This document shows positions 1 through 8,531 of a DNA stretch of 64,000 nucleotides, in pieces. The notes beneath the pieces are model-generated. The model was not told the DNA's origin and ran no database searches. It saw only the letters and a list, made by a program, of their open reading frames with translations. Made by a program: the position numbers and the translations under genes. Numbering within the stretch: the first letter of the stretch is position 1; the number at the start of each line of letters is the position of its first letter. The DNA comes from Nocardiopsis flavescens (GTDB taxonomy: Bacteria; Actinomycetota; Actinomycetes; Streptosporangiales; Streptosporangiaceae), in NCBI RefSeq assembly GCF_900141985.1, contig NZ_FQZK01000009.1, positions 1-64,000 of the forward strand, read 5' to 3'.

Positions 1-768
1 TGGATGGGTCGTCATGCGGCGCGGTGGGGTGTGGAGTTCCGGGAGCGGATGACCCGCGGGTACTTCACCCTGGACTACCTGCCCGAGCCCCTGCGTCTAC
101 AGGACGCCCCCGGCGTCCGCTACGTCCCCTTGCGCTACATCCCCTACAACGGCCGCGCCGTCGTCCCCGACTGGCTCCTCACCCCGCCCGAGCGCCCCCG
201 CGTCTGCCTCACCCTGGGCACCTCCGCCACCGAGCGCCAGGGCGGCTACTCCGTCCCGGTCAAGGACATCCTGGAATCACTCGCGGACCTGGACGCGGAG
301 ATCGTGGCCACCCTCCCCGACGCCGAGCGCGCACACCTGGGAACCCTGCCCCCCAACGTCCGCCCGATCGGCTTCACCCCCCTGGAGCCCCTCGCCCGAA
401 CCTGCTCCGCCGTCATCAACCACGGCGGCGCCGGCACGGTGCTGACCATGCTCGACCACGGTGTCCCGCAGGTCATCGTGCCCCGCATGCAGTTCGACGA
501 GAAGTTCATGGCGGCCGGCGTGGAGCGCGCGGGCGCGGCCCTGGTCCTGGGCGCCCGCTCCGCGGTGGGTGGGCGGGAGGTCCGGGAGGCCGTGATCCGC
601 GTGCTCTCGGACCCGGCCCTGCGGCGCGGGGCGGCGGGGGCCCGCGACCTCATGCACGCCCTCCCCGCGCCCTCCGCGTTCGTGGACACGCTCGTGGAGG
701 AGGTGCGGGCCGCCCGCCGGACGAAGGACTCCCCGCACCTTTCCGGAACACCCGGGCACACGCCTTGA
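1..768 (+). CDS. Macrolide-type (GT1) glycosyltransferase, C-terminal part, 5' end outside window
   Basis: C-terminal 255 residues of an EryCIII/DesVII-type NDP-deoxysugar glycosyltransferase; the reading frame is open at base 1, so the N-terminal acceptor domain lies to the left. The donor domain is intact: a CLTLGTSATER loop and the nucleotide-diphosphate motif NHGGAGT at about visible residues 140-146. Bases 16-236 are almost identical to the complementary strand of 17144-17364 inside another glycosyltransferase. The following ABC exporter genes are in the same direction. It should transfer an activated deoxyhexose to an aglycone or to an existing sugar. The family is clear; the acceptor is unknown. 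Confidence 0.9.
   Translation, partial: WMGRHAARWGVEFRERMTRGYFTLDYLPEPLRLQDAPGVRYVPLRYIPYNGRAVVPDWLLTPPERPRVCLTLGTSATERQGGYSVPVKDILESLADLDAEIVATLPDAERAHLGTLPPNVRPIGFTPLEPLARTCSAVINHGGAGTVLTMLDHGVPQVIVPRMQFDEKFMAAGVERAGAALVLGARSAVGGREVREAVIRVLSDPALRRGAAGARDLMHALPAPSAFVDTLVEEVRAARRTKDSPHLSGTPGHTP
16..236 (+). repeat. Near-identical glycosyltransferase block, copy A
   Basis: By eye 219 of 221 bases match the reverse complement of 17144-17364; I saw two substitutions, both synonymous (GGC/GGT and GAG/GAA). The match begins and ends sharply inside the two coding regions. Outside it the proteins are clearly similar but diverged. Confidence 0.85.
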
Positions 769-797
769 CCAGGTTCGAGGCCTCTTGCCCTCCGTGT

Positions 798-811
798 CCG
801 TACTGGTACGG
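798..811. promoter_or_regulatory. Short palindrome upstream of ABC export operon
   Basis: CCGTAC-TG-GTACGG is a perfect 6-bp inverted repeat with a 2-bp centre, in the gap between the glycosyltransferase stop (768) and the ABC ATPase start (866). Its position suits an operator for the three-gene export operon. No regulator gene lies next to it, so the assignment is inference. Confidence 0.35.
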
Positions 812-865
812 TTGCCGCGCGTTCCCATGAAAATGCACGGTTTTTCTTTCGGAGAGCGAAGGTCG

Positions 866-1804
866 ATGGAAGACGTATTCGTTGTCGAGGGAGTGAAGAA
901 ATCCTACGGCGATTCGACCGTGGTCGACGGCGTGGGATTCAGAATCAGGAAAGGAGAGATCTACGGGCTTCTCGGCCCCAATGGCGCGGGAAAGACGACG
1001 ACGATCTCCATCGTCATGGGAATTCTCCAGGCGGATTCCGGGAAAGTCGAGATCTCCGGCATGCCGCACGGCCCCCGCGAGATGCGCACCAAGGCGCTGC
1101 TGGGGTTCGTCCCCCAGCAGAACGCCCTCTACGAGGACCTGACCGCCCGGGAGAACCTGCGGTTCTTCGCCCGCCTGTACGGGCTCTCCGGCTCTGTGGC
1201 CCGCGAGCGGATCGAGGAGGTCCTCACCGCCGTCGGCCTCGCCGACCGGGCCGACGACCTCGTGTCCTCCTACTCGGGCGGCATGGCCCGCAGGACCGCC
1301 ATCGCGGCCGGGCTGCTCAACCGGCCCCAGGGCCTGGTCCTGGACGAGCCCACGGCCGGCGTGGACCCCCAGAGCCGCAACGCGATCCTCGAACACGTCC
1401 GGGCGCTGGCCGACTCCGGCGTCGCGGTCCTGTACTCCACCCACTACATGGAGGAGGCCGAGCGCATCTGCGACCGGGTGGGCATCCTCGACGACGGCCG
1501 CATCAGGGCCGAGGGGACCCGGCGGGAGCTGGTGGACACGCTCGGCGAGCGCGACCGCGTCGTCCTCGAACTCGACGGCGCGGCGGCCGACGCGGCGCGC
1601 GCCCTGGAGGAGCTGCCCGGGGTGCACACCGCGGTCGCCACGGAGAACGGCGTGGAGCTGGACTGCGACCGGGGCGCGGAGCTGGCCCCGAGGATCGTGC
1701 GCGCCCTCGCCGACCGCGGCCTGGAACTGCGCTCCCTCACGATCCACGAACCCGACCTGGAAGCGGTCTTCCTGCACATCACGGGCAAGGCGCTGAGGGG
1801 CTGA
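866..1804 (+). CDS. ABC transporter ATP-binding protein (drug/antibiotic export type)
   Basis: 312-residue nucleotide-binding protein with Walker A GPNGAGKTT, signature SYSGGMARR, Walker B LVLDEPT and an H-loop STH, followed by a C-terminal extension typical of DrrA-like exporters. I chose the ATG at 866 because GGAGAG lies 9 bases before it and the protein then begins at the usual place, MEDVFVVEGVKKSYG; an upstream in-frame start at 785 adds residues unlike the family. The next gene starts 7 bases after its stop and encodes an ABC-2 permease, followed by a second permease, so the three probably form one exporter, likely for the cluster product. Confidence 0.93.
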   Translation: MEDVFVVEGVKKSYGDSTVVDGVGFRIRKGEIYGLLGPNGAGKTTTISIVMGILQADSGKVEISGMPHGPREMRTKALLGFVPQQNALYEDLTARENLRFFARLYGLSGSVARERIEEVLTAVGLADRADDLVSSYSGGMARRTAIAAGLLNRPQGLVLDEPTAGVDPQSRNAILEHVRALADSGVAVLYSTHYMEEAERICDRVGILDDGRIRAEGTRRELVDTLGERDRVVLELDGAAADAARALEELPGVHTAVATENGVELDCDRGAELAPRIVRALADRGLELRSLTIHEPDLEAVFLHITGKALRG

Positions 1805-1811
1805 CACGGAC

Positions 1812-2984
1812 ATGTTCGGCATCATCGCGACCATCGCCGCCAAAGACCTCAGACGCAGGCTCAAGGACGGCTCCCTCCTCCTCTTCGGCCTCGCCCTCCC
1901 GGTGGGCCTGGCCCTGCTGTTCTCCTCCCTCCTGGGGGACGGGGCGCAGGACGGGCGGGACATCCGCTACCTCGTCGTCGACTCCGACGGCGGAGAGCTC
2001 GCCGCGGTCTTCGTCGACGAGGTCCTCGCCCCCCTCGACGAGGACGGCGTCATCACCCTGGGCGAGGAGTCCGACGCGGACGCGGCCCGGGCGGCCGTGG
2101 ACGAGCGGGAGTACGACGCCGCCTTCGTCGTCCCCGAGGGCTTCACCGCGGCCGTCATGGCCGGGGAGGACGCCTCGATCGGGGTCGTCGGCTCCGCCGA
2201 CGCCGCCGTCCAGGTCCAGATCGCCCGGGAGATCGCCGAGTCCTTCGCGACCGAGGCGGACGCGGCGCGCGCGGCCGTCGCCTCGGCCCTGGACGCGGGC
2301 GCGGCGGCGACCCCCGAGGAGCTGTCCGAGCGCGTCCAGGACGCACCGGTCCCGGTCGCGCTCGCCGAGGTGCCCACGGAGACGTGGCGCCAGCTCGACA
2401 CCGCGACCTACCACGCCGCGGGGATGGCGTACTTCTTCCTCTTCTTCGTGGTCATGTCGAGCGTCACCGCGCTGCTCGACGAGCGCAAGGGCGGCACGCT
2501 CGCCCGGTACCTCGCGGCCCCGGTCCGCCGGTCCTCGCTCCTGGCGGGCAGGGCGCTGAGCGCCACGGTCGTGGGCGTCGCCTCGCTCCTGGTGCTGGCG
2601 CTCATCTCCAGCCTGGTGCTGGGGGCGCAGTGGGGCCCGCTGCCCGGGGTCCTGGCCCTGACGCTGTCGGGGGTGCTGGCCGCCGTGGGCATCACCTCCG
2701 CCGTGGCCGCCTTCTCGACCTCTTCGGAGCAGGCAGGCAACCGGATCTCCGTGCTGGCCTTCGGCCTGGGCCTGCTCGGCGGCGGGCTCTTCCCCGTCGC
2801 CCAGCTGGGGGCCTTCTCCGCCGTCAGCCTCGTCACCCCGCACCACTGGTTCCTCACCGGCCTGGCCGAGCTCTCCGGGGGCTCCGGCGGGGCCGTGCCG
2901 ACCTCGGTCCTCGTGCTGACGGGGATGGCGGTCGCCGCCGGTGCCCTGGCCTTCTCCCGCGCCGGAAGGATGCTCACCCCATGA
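1812..2984 (+). CDS. ABC-2 type transporter permease
   Basis: 390-residue membrane subunit. One N-terminal membrane helix (about residues 23-42) is followed by a roughly 160-residue extracytoplasmic region rich in Asp, Glu and Ala, then five or six C-terminal helices starting near YHAAGMAYFFLFFVVMSS. This is the ABC2_membrane_3-like layout. Its stop overlaps the start of the next permease by 4 bases (ATGA), showing translational coupling. With the ATPase at 866-1804 and the permease at 2981-4135 it should make a heteromeric exporter. The substrate is not known from sequence. Confidence 0.9.
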   Translation: MFGIIATIAAKDLRRRLKDGSLLLFGLALPVGLALLFSSLLGDGAQDGRDIRYLVVDSDGGELAAVFVDEVLAPLDEDGVITLGEESDADAARAAVDEREYDAAFVVPEGFTAAVMAGEDASIGVVGSADAAVQVQIAREIAESFATEADAARAAVASALDAGAAATPEELSERVQDAPVPVALAEVPTETWRQLDTATYHAAGMAYFFLFFVVMSSVTALLDERKGGTLARYLAAPVRRSSLLAGRALSATVVGVASLLVLALISSLVLGAQWGPLPGVLALTLSGVLAAVGITSAVAAFSTSSEQAGNRISVLAFGLGLLGGGLFPVAQLGAFSAVSLVTPHHWFLTGLAELSGGSGGAVPTSVLVLTGMAVAAGALAFSRAGRMLTP

Positions 2985-4135
2985 AGTTCACAGCGATCGC
3001 GCTCCTCAACCTGACCCGGGTCTTCCGGGTCCGGTCGAACATCTTCTACGTGCTGCTGGTGCCGTTCGTCATGGTGCTCATGCTCGGCCTCATGTTCGGC
3101 GGCGGGCAGCAGCAGAGGCTGGGCGTCGTGGACGAGGGGGCCGGGGACCTGGGGCAGCGCCTGGTCGCGGCCCTGGACTCCGCCGACCACGTGAACCTCG
3201 TCCCGGTCCAGAGCCGGGACGAGATGCTCGCGGAGGTCGAGCGCGGGGAGATCCACGCCGGCATCGTCCTGCCCGGGGACTACGCCGACGCGGTCACCGG
3301 GAGCGGGGCCGACGTCGACTTCGTCGCCCGCGAGGGGGACGTGGCCGCCGCGGAGCTGGGCTCCGTCGTACGGGCGGCGGTCCGGGACGAGGCGGCGGTG
3401 CTGCGGGCCGCCGCCTTCACGGCCCAGGAGACGGGGGTCCCGTTCGAGGAGGCCCTGGACGGCCTGGACGGCGAGGTCGGCTCCGGCATCGCGGTCGAGG
3501 TCGAGACGGCCGGCGAGGCGCTCTTCCCCCCGGGGATCGGCGCGTTCGACCTGTCGGCGCCTCCGCTGCTGCTGCTGTACACCTTCCTGACCGCCATGAC
3601 GACGGCGTCGGCGCTGGTCGCCACCCGGGAACGGGGGATCGCGCAGCGCATGTACGCCTCCCCGACCCCGACGCGCACCCTGGTGTTCGGCGAGGTGGCC
3701 GGGCGGCTGCTCATCGCCCTCGTCCAGGCGCTCGTCATCATGCTCGGGAGCGCGCTGGCCTTCGGCGTCGACTGGGGGGACCCCCTGGGCGCCGCCGCCG
3801 TGCTCCTGCTCTTCGTGGCCGTGGGCGGCGGCGCGGCTCTGCTGGTCGGCGGACTGGCCCGCACCGAGGGAGGCGCGGGGTCGCTGGCCCTCCTGCTCGG
3901 CCTGGGCCTGGGGGTCCTGGGCGGGACGGCCATCCCGCTGGACGGCTTCGGCGAGACCATGCGCATGTGGGCCCACGTCACGCCGCACGCGTGGGGGTAC
4001 GACGCCTTCGCCGCGCTCGTCCGCCACGACGCGGGGATCGTCGACATCGCCCCGCAGCTGGGCGTCCTGGCGGCCTTCGCCGCCGTGCTCCTCACCGCGG
4101 GGACCCTGGCCCTGCGCCGGTCGATGGTGCGCTGA
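2981..4135 (+). CDS. ABC-2 type transporter permease (second subunit)
   Basis: 384-residue protein with the same layout as its upstream neighbour: an N-terminal helix (FYVLLVPFVMVLMLGLMFGG), an extracytoplasmic domain of about 150 residues, then helices from about residue 190 (LLLLYTFLTAMTTASALVATRERG). The ATG at 2981 is taken because it overlaps the preceding stop by 4 bases and gives a normal start, MKFTAIALLNLTRVFRVRS. The two permeases are probably the two halves of one exporter. A strong convergent hairpin follows the stop. Confidence 0.9.
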   Translation: MKFTAIALLNLTRVFRVRSNIFYVLLVPFVMVLMLGLMFGGGQQQRLGVVDEGAGDLGQRLVAALDSADHVNLVPVQSRDEMLAEVERGEIHAGIVLPGDYADAVTGSGADVDFVAREGDVAAAELGSVVRAAVRDEAAVLRAAAFTAQETGVPFEEALDGLDGEVGSGIAVEVETAGEALFPPGIGAFDLSAPPLLLLYTFLTAMTTASALVATRERGIAQRMYASPTPTRTLVFGEVAGRLLIALVQALVIMLGSALAFGVDWGDPLGAAAVLLLFVAVGGGAALLVGGLARTEGGAGSLALLLGLGLGVLGGTAIPLDGFGETMRMWAHVTPHAWGYDAFAALVRHDAGIVDIAPQLGVLAAFAAVLLTAGTLALRRSMVR

Positions 4136-4139
4136 GGCG

Positions 4140-4170
4140 GGCGGGGCCGGGGGAGTCCCCCGGCCCCGCC
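4140..4170. terminator. Bidirectional hairpin terminator
   Basis: A perfect 14-bp stem (4140-4153 with 4157-4170) with a 3-base loop fills most of the 39-bp gap between two convergent genes, the permease ending at 4135 and the one ending at 4175. There is no T-run, as is common in high-GC actinomycetes. It probably stops transcription from both sides. Confidence 0.75.
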
Positions 4171-4174
4171 GCCT

Positions 4175-5026
4175 TTACGACAGGCGCCGGAAGCGGAGCA
4201 CCGCGGTCCAGGTGAAGAACGCCGCGGCGGCGAGCACCAGGAGCACCTCCGCGGACGCGTCCAGCCGGTGCCCGGACCAGTGGATGCCGGGGTTGAACAG
4301 GGCGTGGACCTCGGGCGCGGCCGACACGCGGTCGAAGACCGCCTGGCGCATGGGGTCCACCGCGTACGCGATCGGGTTGTACAGCGCCAGGCGCTCCAGC
4401 CACCCGGGCAGCACCCCGACGGGGAACAGCGCGCCGGAGAGCATCACCAGGGGCATCACCAGCAGCTGGGAGACGCCGAAGTAGGTCTGGGTGTTGGTGC
4501 TGCCCGCGGCGACCGTCACCGCGAACGCCGCCACCGCCAGGGCGCACACGAAGGACAGCAGCACCAGCTGCGCCATGAGGAGCGGGTGGTAGGGGATCCC
4601 CGCGAAGCCCGCCAGGGCGATCACGAACACGGCCTGCGCCGTGGCCAGGAGCGCGGTGGAGAGGATCTTCCCGAAGGCCAGCGCCGCCCGGCTCACGGGG
4701 GCCACCAGCATCTCCCGCAGGAACCCCGAGTCCCGGTCGGCCGTCACCGACGAGGCCGAGTACATGACCGCGATGACGATGGTCATGGTCACCACCCCGG
4801 GGAACATGGCGGTGTCCAGCCCCACGCCGTCGGGGAGGTCGGGCAGCAGGGACCCGAACCCCCCGCTGACGACGAAGAGCCACAGCAGGGACTGGAGGAA
4901 CAGCGAGAAGGGCCGCCCCCACTCGTAGAGCGTGCGGATCATCTCGCGCCGCACCATCACCATCACCGTGCGCGCCGCGTGCACCGGCCCGCCGGTCACC
5001 GCCACGGGCCCGGCCGCCGTGCTCAC
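4175..5026 (-). CDS. ABC-2 permease, DrrB-like; last gene of the pyrrole operon
   Basis: 283-residue integral membrane protein with about six helices and the DrrB/ABC2_membrane pattern (TMTIVIAVMYSASSVTADRDSGFLREMLVAPV, then LVMPLVMLSGALFPV). The GTG at 5026 is chosen because it overlaps the upstream GNAT stop by 4 bases (GTGA). No ATPase is next to it; the obvious partner is the DrrA-like ATPase at 17938-18918 in the other leftward operon. Together they would form a second exporter or self-resistance pump. Confidence 0.88.
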   Translation of the reverse strand: MSTAAGPVAVTGGPVHAARTVMVMVRREMIRTLYEWGRPFSLFLQSLLWLFVVSGGFGSLLPDLPDGVGLDTAMFPGVVTMTIVIAVMYSASSVTADRDSGFLREMLVAPVSRAALAFGKILSTALLATAQAVFVIALAGFAGIPYHPLLMAQLVLLSFVCALAVAAFAVTVAAGSTNTQTYFGVSQLLVMPLVMLSGALFPVGVLPGWLERLALYNPIAYAVDPMRQAVFDRVSAAPEVHALFNPGIHWSGHRLDASAEVLLVLAAAAFFTWTAVLRFRRLS

Positions 5027-5619
5027 CGCGCCCCCCGCCCCTCGGCCAGGGCGTCGAGGAAGCCCGCGGCCCGCTCCCAGTCCTCCCGGTCCACGGTGAG
5101 CACGGTGACGTCGCGCAGCACCCCGCCGTCCACGACGAACTCCCGCAGGCACCCCTCGTTCTGGACCCGGACCGGCACGTGCGCCAGGGCGCGCGGCTCC
5201 GGGTCCACCGTCCACACGTAGACCTTGCGGACGCGGAACATGGCGAAGGCGTAGTTCAGGGTGAGCGCGCCCGCCGCCGCGGCGTGGTCCTCCCCGGCTC
5301 CGGCGGCGAGGTGCGGCTCCGCGCGGACGTGGCCGCCGTTGAGGTCCATGGAGTGCAGTCCGCTGACGCCCACCACCGTGCCGTCCCCGGCGTCCCGGAC
5401 CGTGAACTGGGCGCTGTGCCGCCCCGGCGCCGCGGGCACCAGCTGGGACAGCACCTCGGCCGAGGGGAGGCCCTCGGAGCCCAGGAGTTCGTGCATCCGC
5501 TCCGGGGACAGGAGCCGGGACACCCGCAGCACGGTCCCCGGGGTCTCCAGGCGCGGGTGCAGGACGCCCTGCTGCTTGTGGTCGGCGGGCCCGCTCCCGG
5601 AGCGGGGGTAGGCCGTCAC
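5023..5619 (-). CDS. GNAT-like N-acyltransferase
   Basis: 198-residue protein resembling RimJ/RimL-type GNAT acyltransferases in its C-terminal half (NYAFAMFRVRKVYVWTVDPEPRA, an analogue of the GNAT strand holding the coenzyme). The GTG at 5619 overlaps the carrier-protein stop by 4 bases and is preferred over the ATG at 5643. It is coupled to the carrier protein and the permease. It may use an acyl-carrier or acyl-CoA substrate in tailoring. It resembles the GNAT protein at 19718-20290 in length and in an AFAxxRxRKVY-type segment, so the two may act on related steps. The exact reaction is unknown. Confidence 0.7.
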   Translation of the reverse strand: MTAYPRSGSGPADHKQQGVLHPRLETPGTVLRVSRLLSPERMHELLGSEGLPSAEVLSQLVPAAPGRHSAQFTVRDAGDGTVVGVSGLHSMDLNGGHVRAEPHLAAGAGEDHAAAAGALTLNYAFAMFRVRKVYVWTVDPEPRALAHVPVRVQNEGCLREFVVDGGVLRDVTVLTVDREDWERAAGFLDALAEGRGAR

Positions 5620-5891
5620 GGCCGGTCCCCGGGGGCCCCGCACAGGAGCGCGGCGATGCTGCGGACGTCCCTGAGGTCCTTGGCGGTGATCCTCTCCACC
5701 GCCACCGAGCCCTCGAACTCCCGGTGCAGGAAGTTGAGCAGGACCGCTGAGTTGAGCGAGGTGAGCAGCCCCCAGTCGATCAGGGGGGAGGTCGGTTCGA
5801 GCTCTCCGCCCGGGTCGCCGTCCAGGAAGCGCTCGCGGATGAAGGCCATCAGCACCTCTTCCGTCTTCTCGCGGTCGGGACCTGCGTTCAC
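5616..5891 (-). CDS. Discrete acyl/peptidyl carrier protein (pyrrole module)
   Basis: 91-residue free-standing carrier protein. The phosphopantetheine site is Ser45 in DWGLLTSLNS, preceded by the usual TSPLIDWG loop. GTG at 5891 and the stop at 5616 overlap the adenylation enzyme and GNAT protein respectively by 4 bases each. In the PltL/RedO/CloN5 systems such a carrier holds L-proline while a dehydrogenase oxidises it to pyrrole. That role is inferred from the neighbours; the sequence itself shows only a carrier protein. Confidence 0.87.
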   Translation of the reverse strand: MNAGPDREKTEEVLMAFIRERFLDGDPGGELEPTSPLIDWGLLTSLNSAVLLNFLHREFEGSVAVERITAKDLRDVRSIAALLCGAPGDRP

Positions 5892-7372
5892 GGGGCTTCT
5901 CCGTTCGTCATCTGCTCGGCCGCGGCGGTGAGCCCGGCCCGGTCGATCTTTCCGTTGGCGTTGCGGGGCAGCTCGTCCACGAAGCGGATGAGGTCGGGCA
6001 CCATCCCCGGCGGCAGCCGCTCGACGAGGTGGCGCCGGACCGACAGCGCCCCCGCGCCACCCGGCGCGGGGACCAGGAAGGCCGTCAGCGCGGCCTCCAG
6101 GCCCGAGCCCGCGCAGACCACCGCCGCCCGGGCGACGCCGGGGTGGCTCTCCAGGACGGCCTCCACCTCGTGGGGCTCGATGCGGTGGCCGCGGACCTTG
6201 AGCATCGAGTCGCGGCGGCCGACGTAGTCCAGCAGCCCGTCGGGCAGGACCCGGACGAGGTCGCCGGTCCGGTGCGGCCCGTCGAGCGGGGGGTGCCCCC
6301 AGTAGCCGAGCATGAGAGTGGGCCCCGCGACGACCAGCTCGCCCACCTCGCCGGGCCCCGCGGCGGCGCCGTCGTCGCGCAGGACCTCCAGGAGGTCCCC
6401 GCACGCGGCGCGGCCGATCGGCGCGGGCCGGTCGCGCTCCAGGTCGGCCGCGCGCACCTCGTGGAACGCGCACACGTTCGTCTCGGTGGGCCCGTACAGG
6501 TTGAGCAGGCGGGCGCCGGTCCACGCGGCCAGCTCGCGCACGTACCGGACGGGGAAGGGCTCCCCCGCGAAGAGCACCGCCCGCAGCCGTTCGGGCGCCG
6601 GGTGCTCCGTCAGGCCCCCGCGGCGCACCATCGCGGTGAGGACCGAGGGCACGGAGTACCAGACGCTGATCCGCTCCCGCCGCAGCAGGTCGACGAGCGC
6701 GTGGGGGTCGTGCGCCCGGTCCTCCGCCACCAGGAACACCGACGCCCCCGCGCGGAAGGCCGCGTACAGGTCCAGGACGGACAGGTCGAAGCCGAACGAG
6801 GCGTGGTTGGCGAAGACGTCGTCGGGGCGGGCCCCCACCTCGGCGGCGGCCCAGCCGACGAACGCGAGCGCCGCGCCGTGGGACACCGTCACGCCCTTGG
6901 GGCGGCCCGTGGACCCCGACGTGTAGAGGATGTAGGCCGGGTCCCCGTCGCCGGCGGGCGCCGGGAGCGCGGTGCCGCGCACCGGCCCCCGGGCCAGGCC
7001 CAGCGGCAGGACGCCGGCCGGCGCGGGGAGCCCGGCCAGGGCCGGGACGCGCCCGTCCGAGGCCACCACCGCCGCCGCGGAGCAGTCCTCGGCCAGCGCG
7101 CGGACCCGGGCGGCCGGCGCGTCCCCGTGCACGGGGACGTAGACCGCCCCCGCGCGCAGGACGGCCTGGGTGGCCGCCACCAGGTCCGCCGACTTGGGGG
7201 CCCACAGCACGACCCGGTCGCCGCGCCCGACGCCCCGCGCCGCCAGCTCCTCCGCCAGAGCCCGGGACCTGCGGTCCAGCTCCGCGTACGTCACCGGGCC
7301 GTCGGCGTCGCGCACCGCTACGGCGTCCGGGGTGCTCCGCGCGGCCTCGCGCACCGCCGCGTCCAGGCTCAC
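5888..7372 (-). CDS. Free-standing adenylation enzyme, prolyl-AMP ligase-like
   Basis: 494-residue amino acid adenylating enzyme with A3 motif YTSGSTGRPKG (residues 150-160), FGFDLSVLDLYAAF, YSVPSVLTAM, A5 motif LYGPTETNVC and a C-terminal NANGKID lysine motif. The run of motifs, especially DLSVLDL and YGPTETNVC, matches the PltF/RedM/CloN4 family that loads L-proline onto a carrier. The GTG at 7372 overlaps the dehydrogenase stop by 4 bases, and its own stop overlaps the carrier start. Predicted reaction: proline plus ATP to prolyl-AMP, then transfer to the carrier at 5616-5891. Specificity is inferred from family and context. Confidence 0.88.
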   Translation of the reverse strand: MSLDAAVREAARSTPDAVAVRDADGPVTYAELDRRSRALAEELAARGVGRGDRVVLWAPKSADLVAATQAVLRAGAVYVPVHGDAPAARVRALAEDCSAAAVVASDGRVPALAGLPAPAGVLPLGLARGPVRGTALPAPAGDGDPAYILYTSGSTGRPKGVTVSHGAALAFVGWAAAEVGARPDDVFANHASFGFDLSVLDLYAAFRAGASVFLVAEDRAHDPHALVDLLRRERISVWYSVPSVLTAMVRRGGLTEHPAPERLRAVLFAGEPFPVRYVRELAAWTGARLLNLYGPTETNVCAFHEVRAADLERDRPAPIGRAACGDLLEVLRDDGAAAGPGEVGELVVAGPTLMLGYWGHPPLDGPHRTGDLVRVLPDGLLDYVGRRDSMLKVRGHRIEPHEVEAVLESHPGVARAAVVCAGSGLEAALTAFLVPAPGGAGALSVRRHLVERLPPGMVPDLIRFVDELPRNANGKIDRAGLTAAAEQMTNGEAP

Positions 7373-8514
7373 AGCCCGAGTCCCCGGGCGATGATCTCCC
7401 GCTGGATGTCCGAGGTCCCGGAGAACACCGGGCCGTGCAGGGCGTCCAGGAGGTCGCGCAGGGGCCCGCCGCCCTCCAGGAGCCCGGCGGCGCCGTACAG
7501 CCGCAGCGCCTGCACCGAGTTCTCCAGGGCCGCCTCGGTCACCGCGAGCTTGGCCGAGGACGCCCGCCACACGGCGTCGTCCTCCCCGCGGTCCAGTGCC
7601 GCGCACGCCCGGTGGAGCATGAGGCGGGCCGCCTCCGCCCGCTGGTGGAGGTCGACGACGCGGTGGGAGACGGCCTGGAATTCGGCGAGGGGGCGGCCGA
7701 ACCGGTGCCGACGCCGGGCGTGCTCCGCGGCGTCCCGCACCTGCGCGTCCATCATGCCCAGGAGGACCGCCGGCAGGCAGGCCCGCTCCCAGGCCATGGC
7801 GTGCTGGAAGAGCGCGGCCCCCTGCCCCTCGAAGCCGATGCGCAGCGAGGCGGGGACCCGGCACCCGCGCAGCCCCACCGCCGCGGAGGGGCAGCCCTTG
7901 AGCCCGCTCTTGGGGTGGGCGGGGCCGACGGTCAGCCCGGGGGTGTCCGCGGGCACCGCGAAGGCGCTGGTCCGGAAGGGGCCGCCGTCGGGGTCGGTGA
8001 CCGCGTAGACCACCACCACGTGCGCGATGGGCGCGTTGCTGACGAAGGACTTGTCCCCGTCGATCACGTAGGAGTCGCCGTCGCGCACCGCCGTCGTGGT
8101 GATCGCCCCGATGTCGGATCCGGACGCCTCCTCCGTCATGGCGTTGGCGAGGATCACGTCCCCGGAGGCGACGCCGGGCAGGAGCGAGGCGAGCGGCCCG
8201 GCGGCGCCGCCGAAGTCGCGGAGCGGGACGGCGCCCGCCAGGAGGTGCGCGGCCACCGCGAAGGCCGTGCCGGTGTCGCCGTACCCCGCGCTCAAGGCCT
8301 CCAGGCCGCGCGCGGTGTCCACCGCCCCGGCGCCGCGTCCGCCGTGGCGCTCGGGCAGGCACAGGCCGGCGACCCCCAGTCCGGCCAGCTCCTTCCAGGC
8401 GGCGCGGTCCAGGGGGGCGCGCCCGCCGGCCCCGGACCGGCGCAGCGCCCCGGCCCCGGCCCGGACCTCCTCCGCCCAGTCGGGGCCCGCCGCAGCGGTC
8501 GTCTTGTCTTCCAC
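7369..8514 (-). CDS. Acyl-CoA dehydrogenase-family enzyme, prolyl-S-carrier dehydrogenase-like
   Basis: 381-residue flavoprotein of the acyl-CoA dehydrogenase fold: MTEEASGSDIGA FAD-binding region, RRRHRFGRPLAEFQAVSHRV helix and the C-terminal FSGTSDIQREIIARGLGL typical of the family. It sits directly before the proline-type adenylation enzyme and carrier, the arrangement of PltE/RedW/CloN3, which oxidise carrier-bound proline by four electrons to the pyrrole. The start is GTG at 8514 with GGAGGA just upstream. It could instead oxidise another carrier-bound acyl group, but the three-gene set favours pyrrole formation. Confidence 0.88.
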   Translation of the reverse strand: MEDKTTAAAGPDWAEEVRAGAGALRRSGAGGRAPLDRAAWKELAGLGVAGLCLPERHGGRGAGAVDTARGLEALSAGYGDTGTAFAVAAHLLAGAVPLRDFGGAAGPLASLLPGVASGDVILANAMTEEASGSDIGAITTTAVRDGDSYVIDGDKSFVSNAPIAHVVVVYAVTDPDGGPFRTSAFAVPADTPGLTVGPAHPKSGLKGCPSAAVGLRGCRVPASLRIGFEGQGAALFQHAMAWERACLPAVLLGMMDAQVRDAAEHARRRHRFGRPLAEFQAVSHRVVDLHQRAEAARLMLHRACAALDRGEDDAVWRASSAKLAVTEAALENSVQALRLYGAAGLLEGGGPLRDLLDALHGPVFSGTSDIQREIIARGLGL

Positions 8515-8531
8515 GGGTCCTCCTCGCCGGT

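Noticed and set aside
5619..5643. ATG at 5643 as the start of the GNAT gene
   Set aside because: The GTG at 5619 overlaps the carrier stop by 4 bases like all its neighbours, so it fits the operon pattern better.
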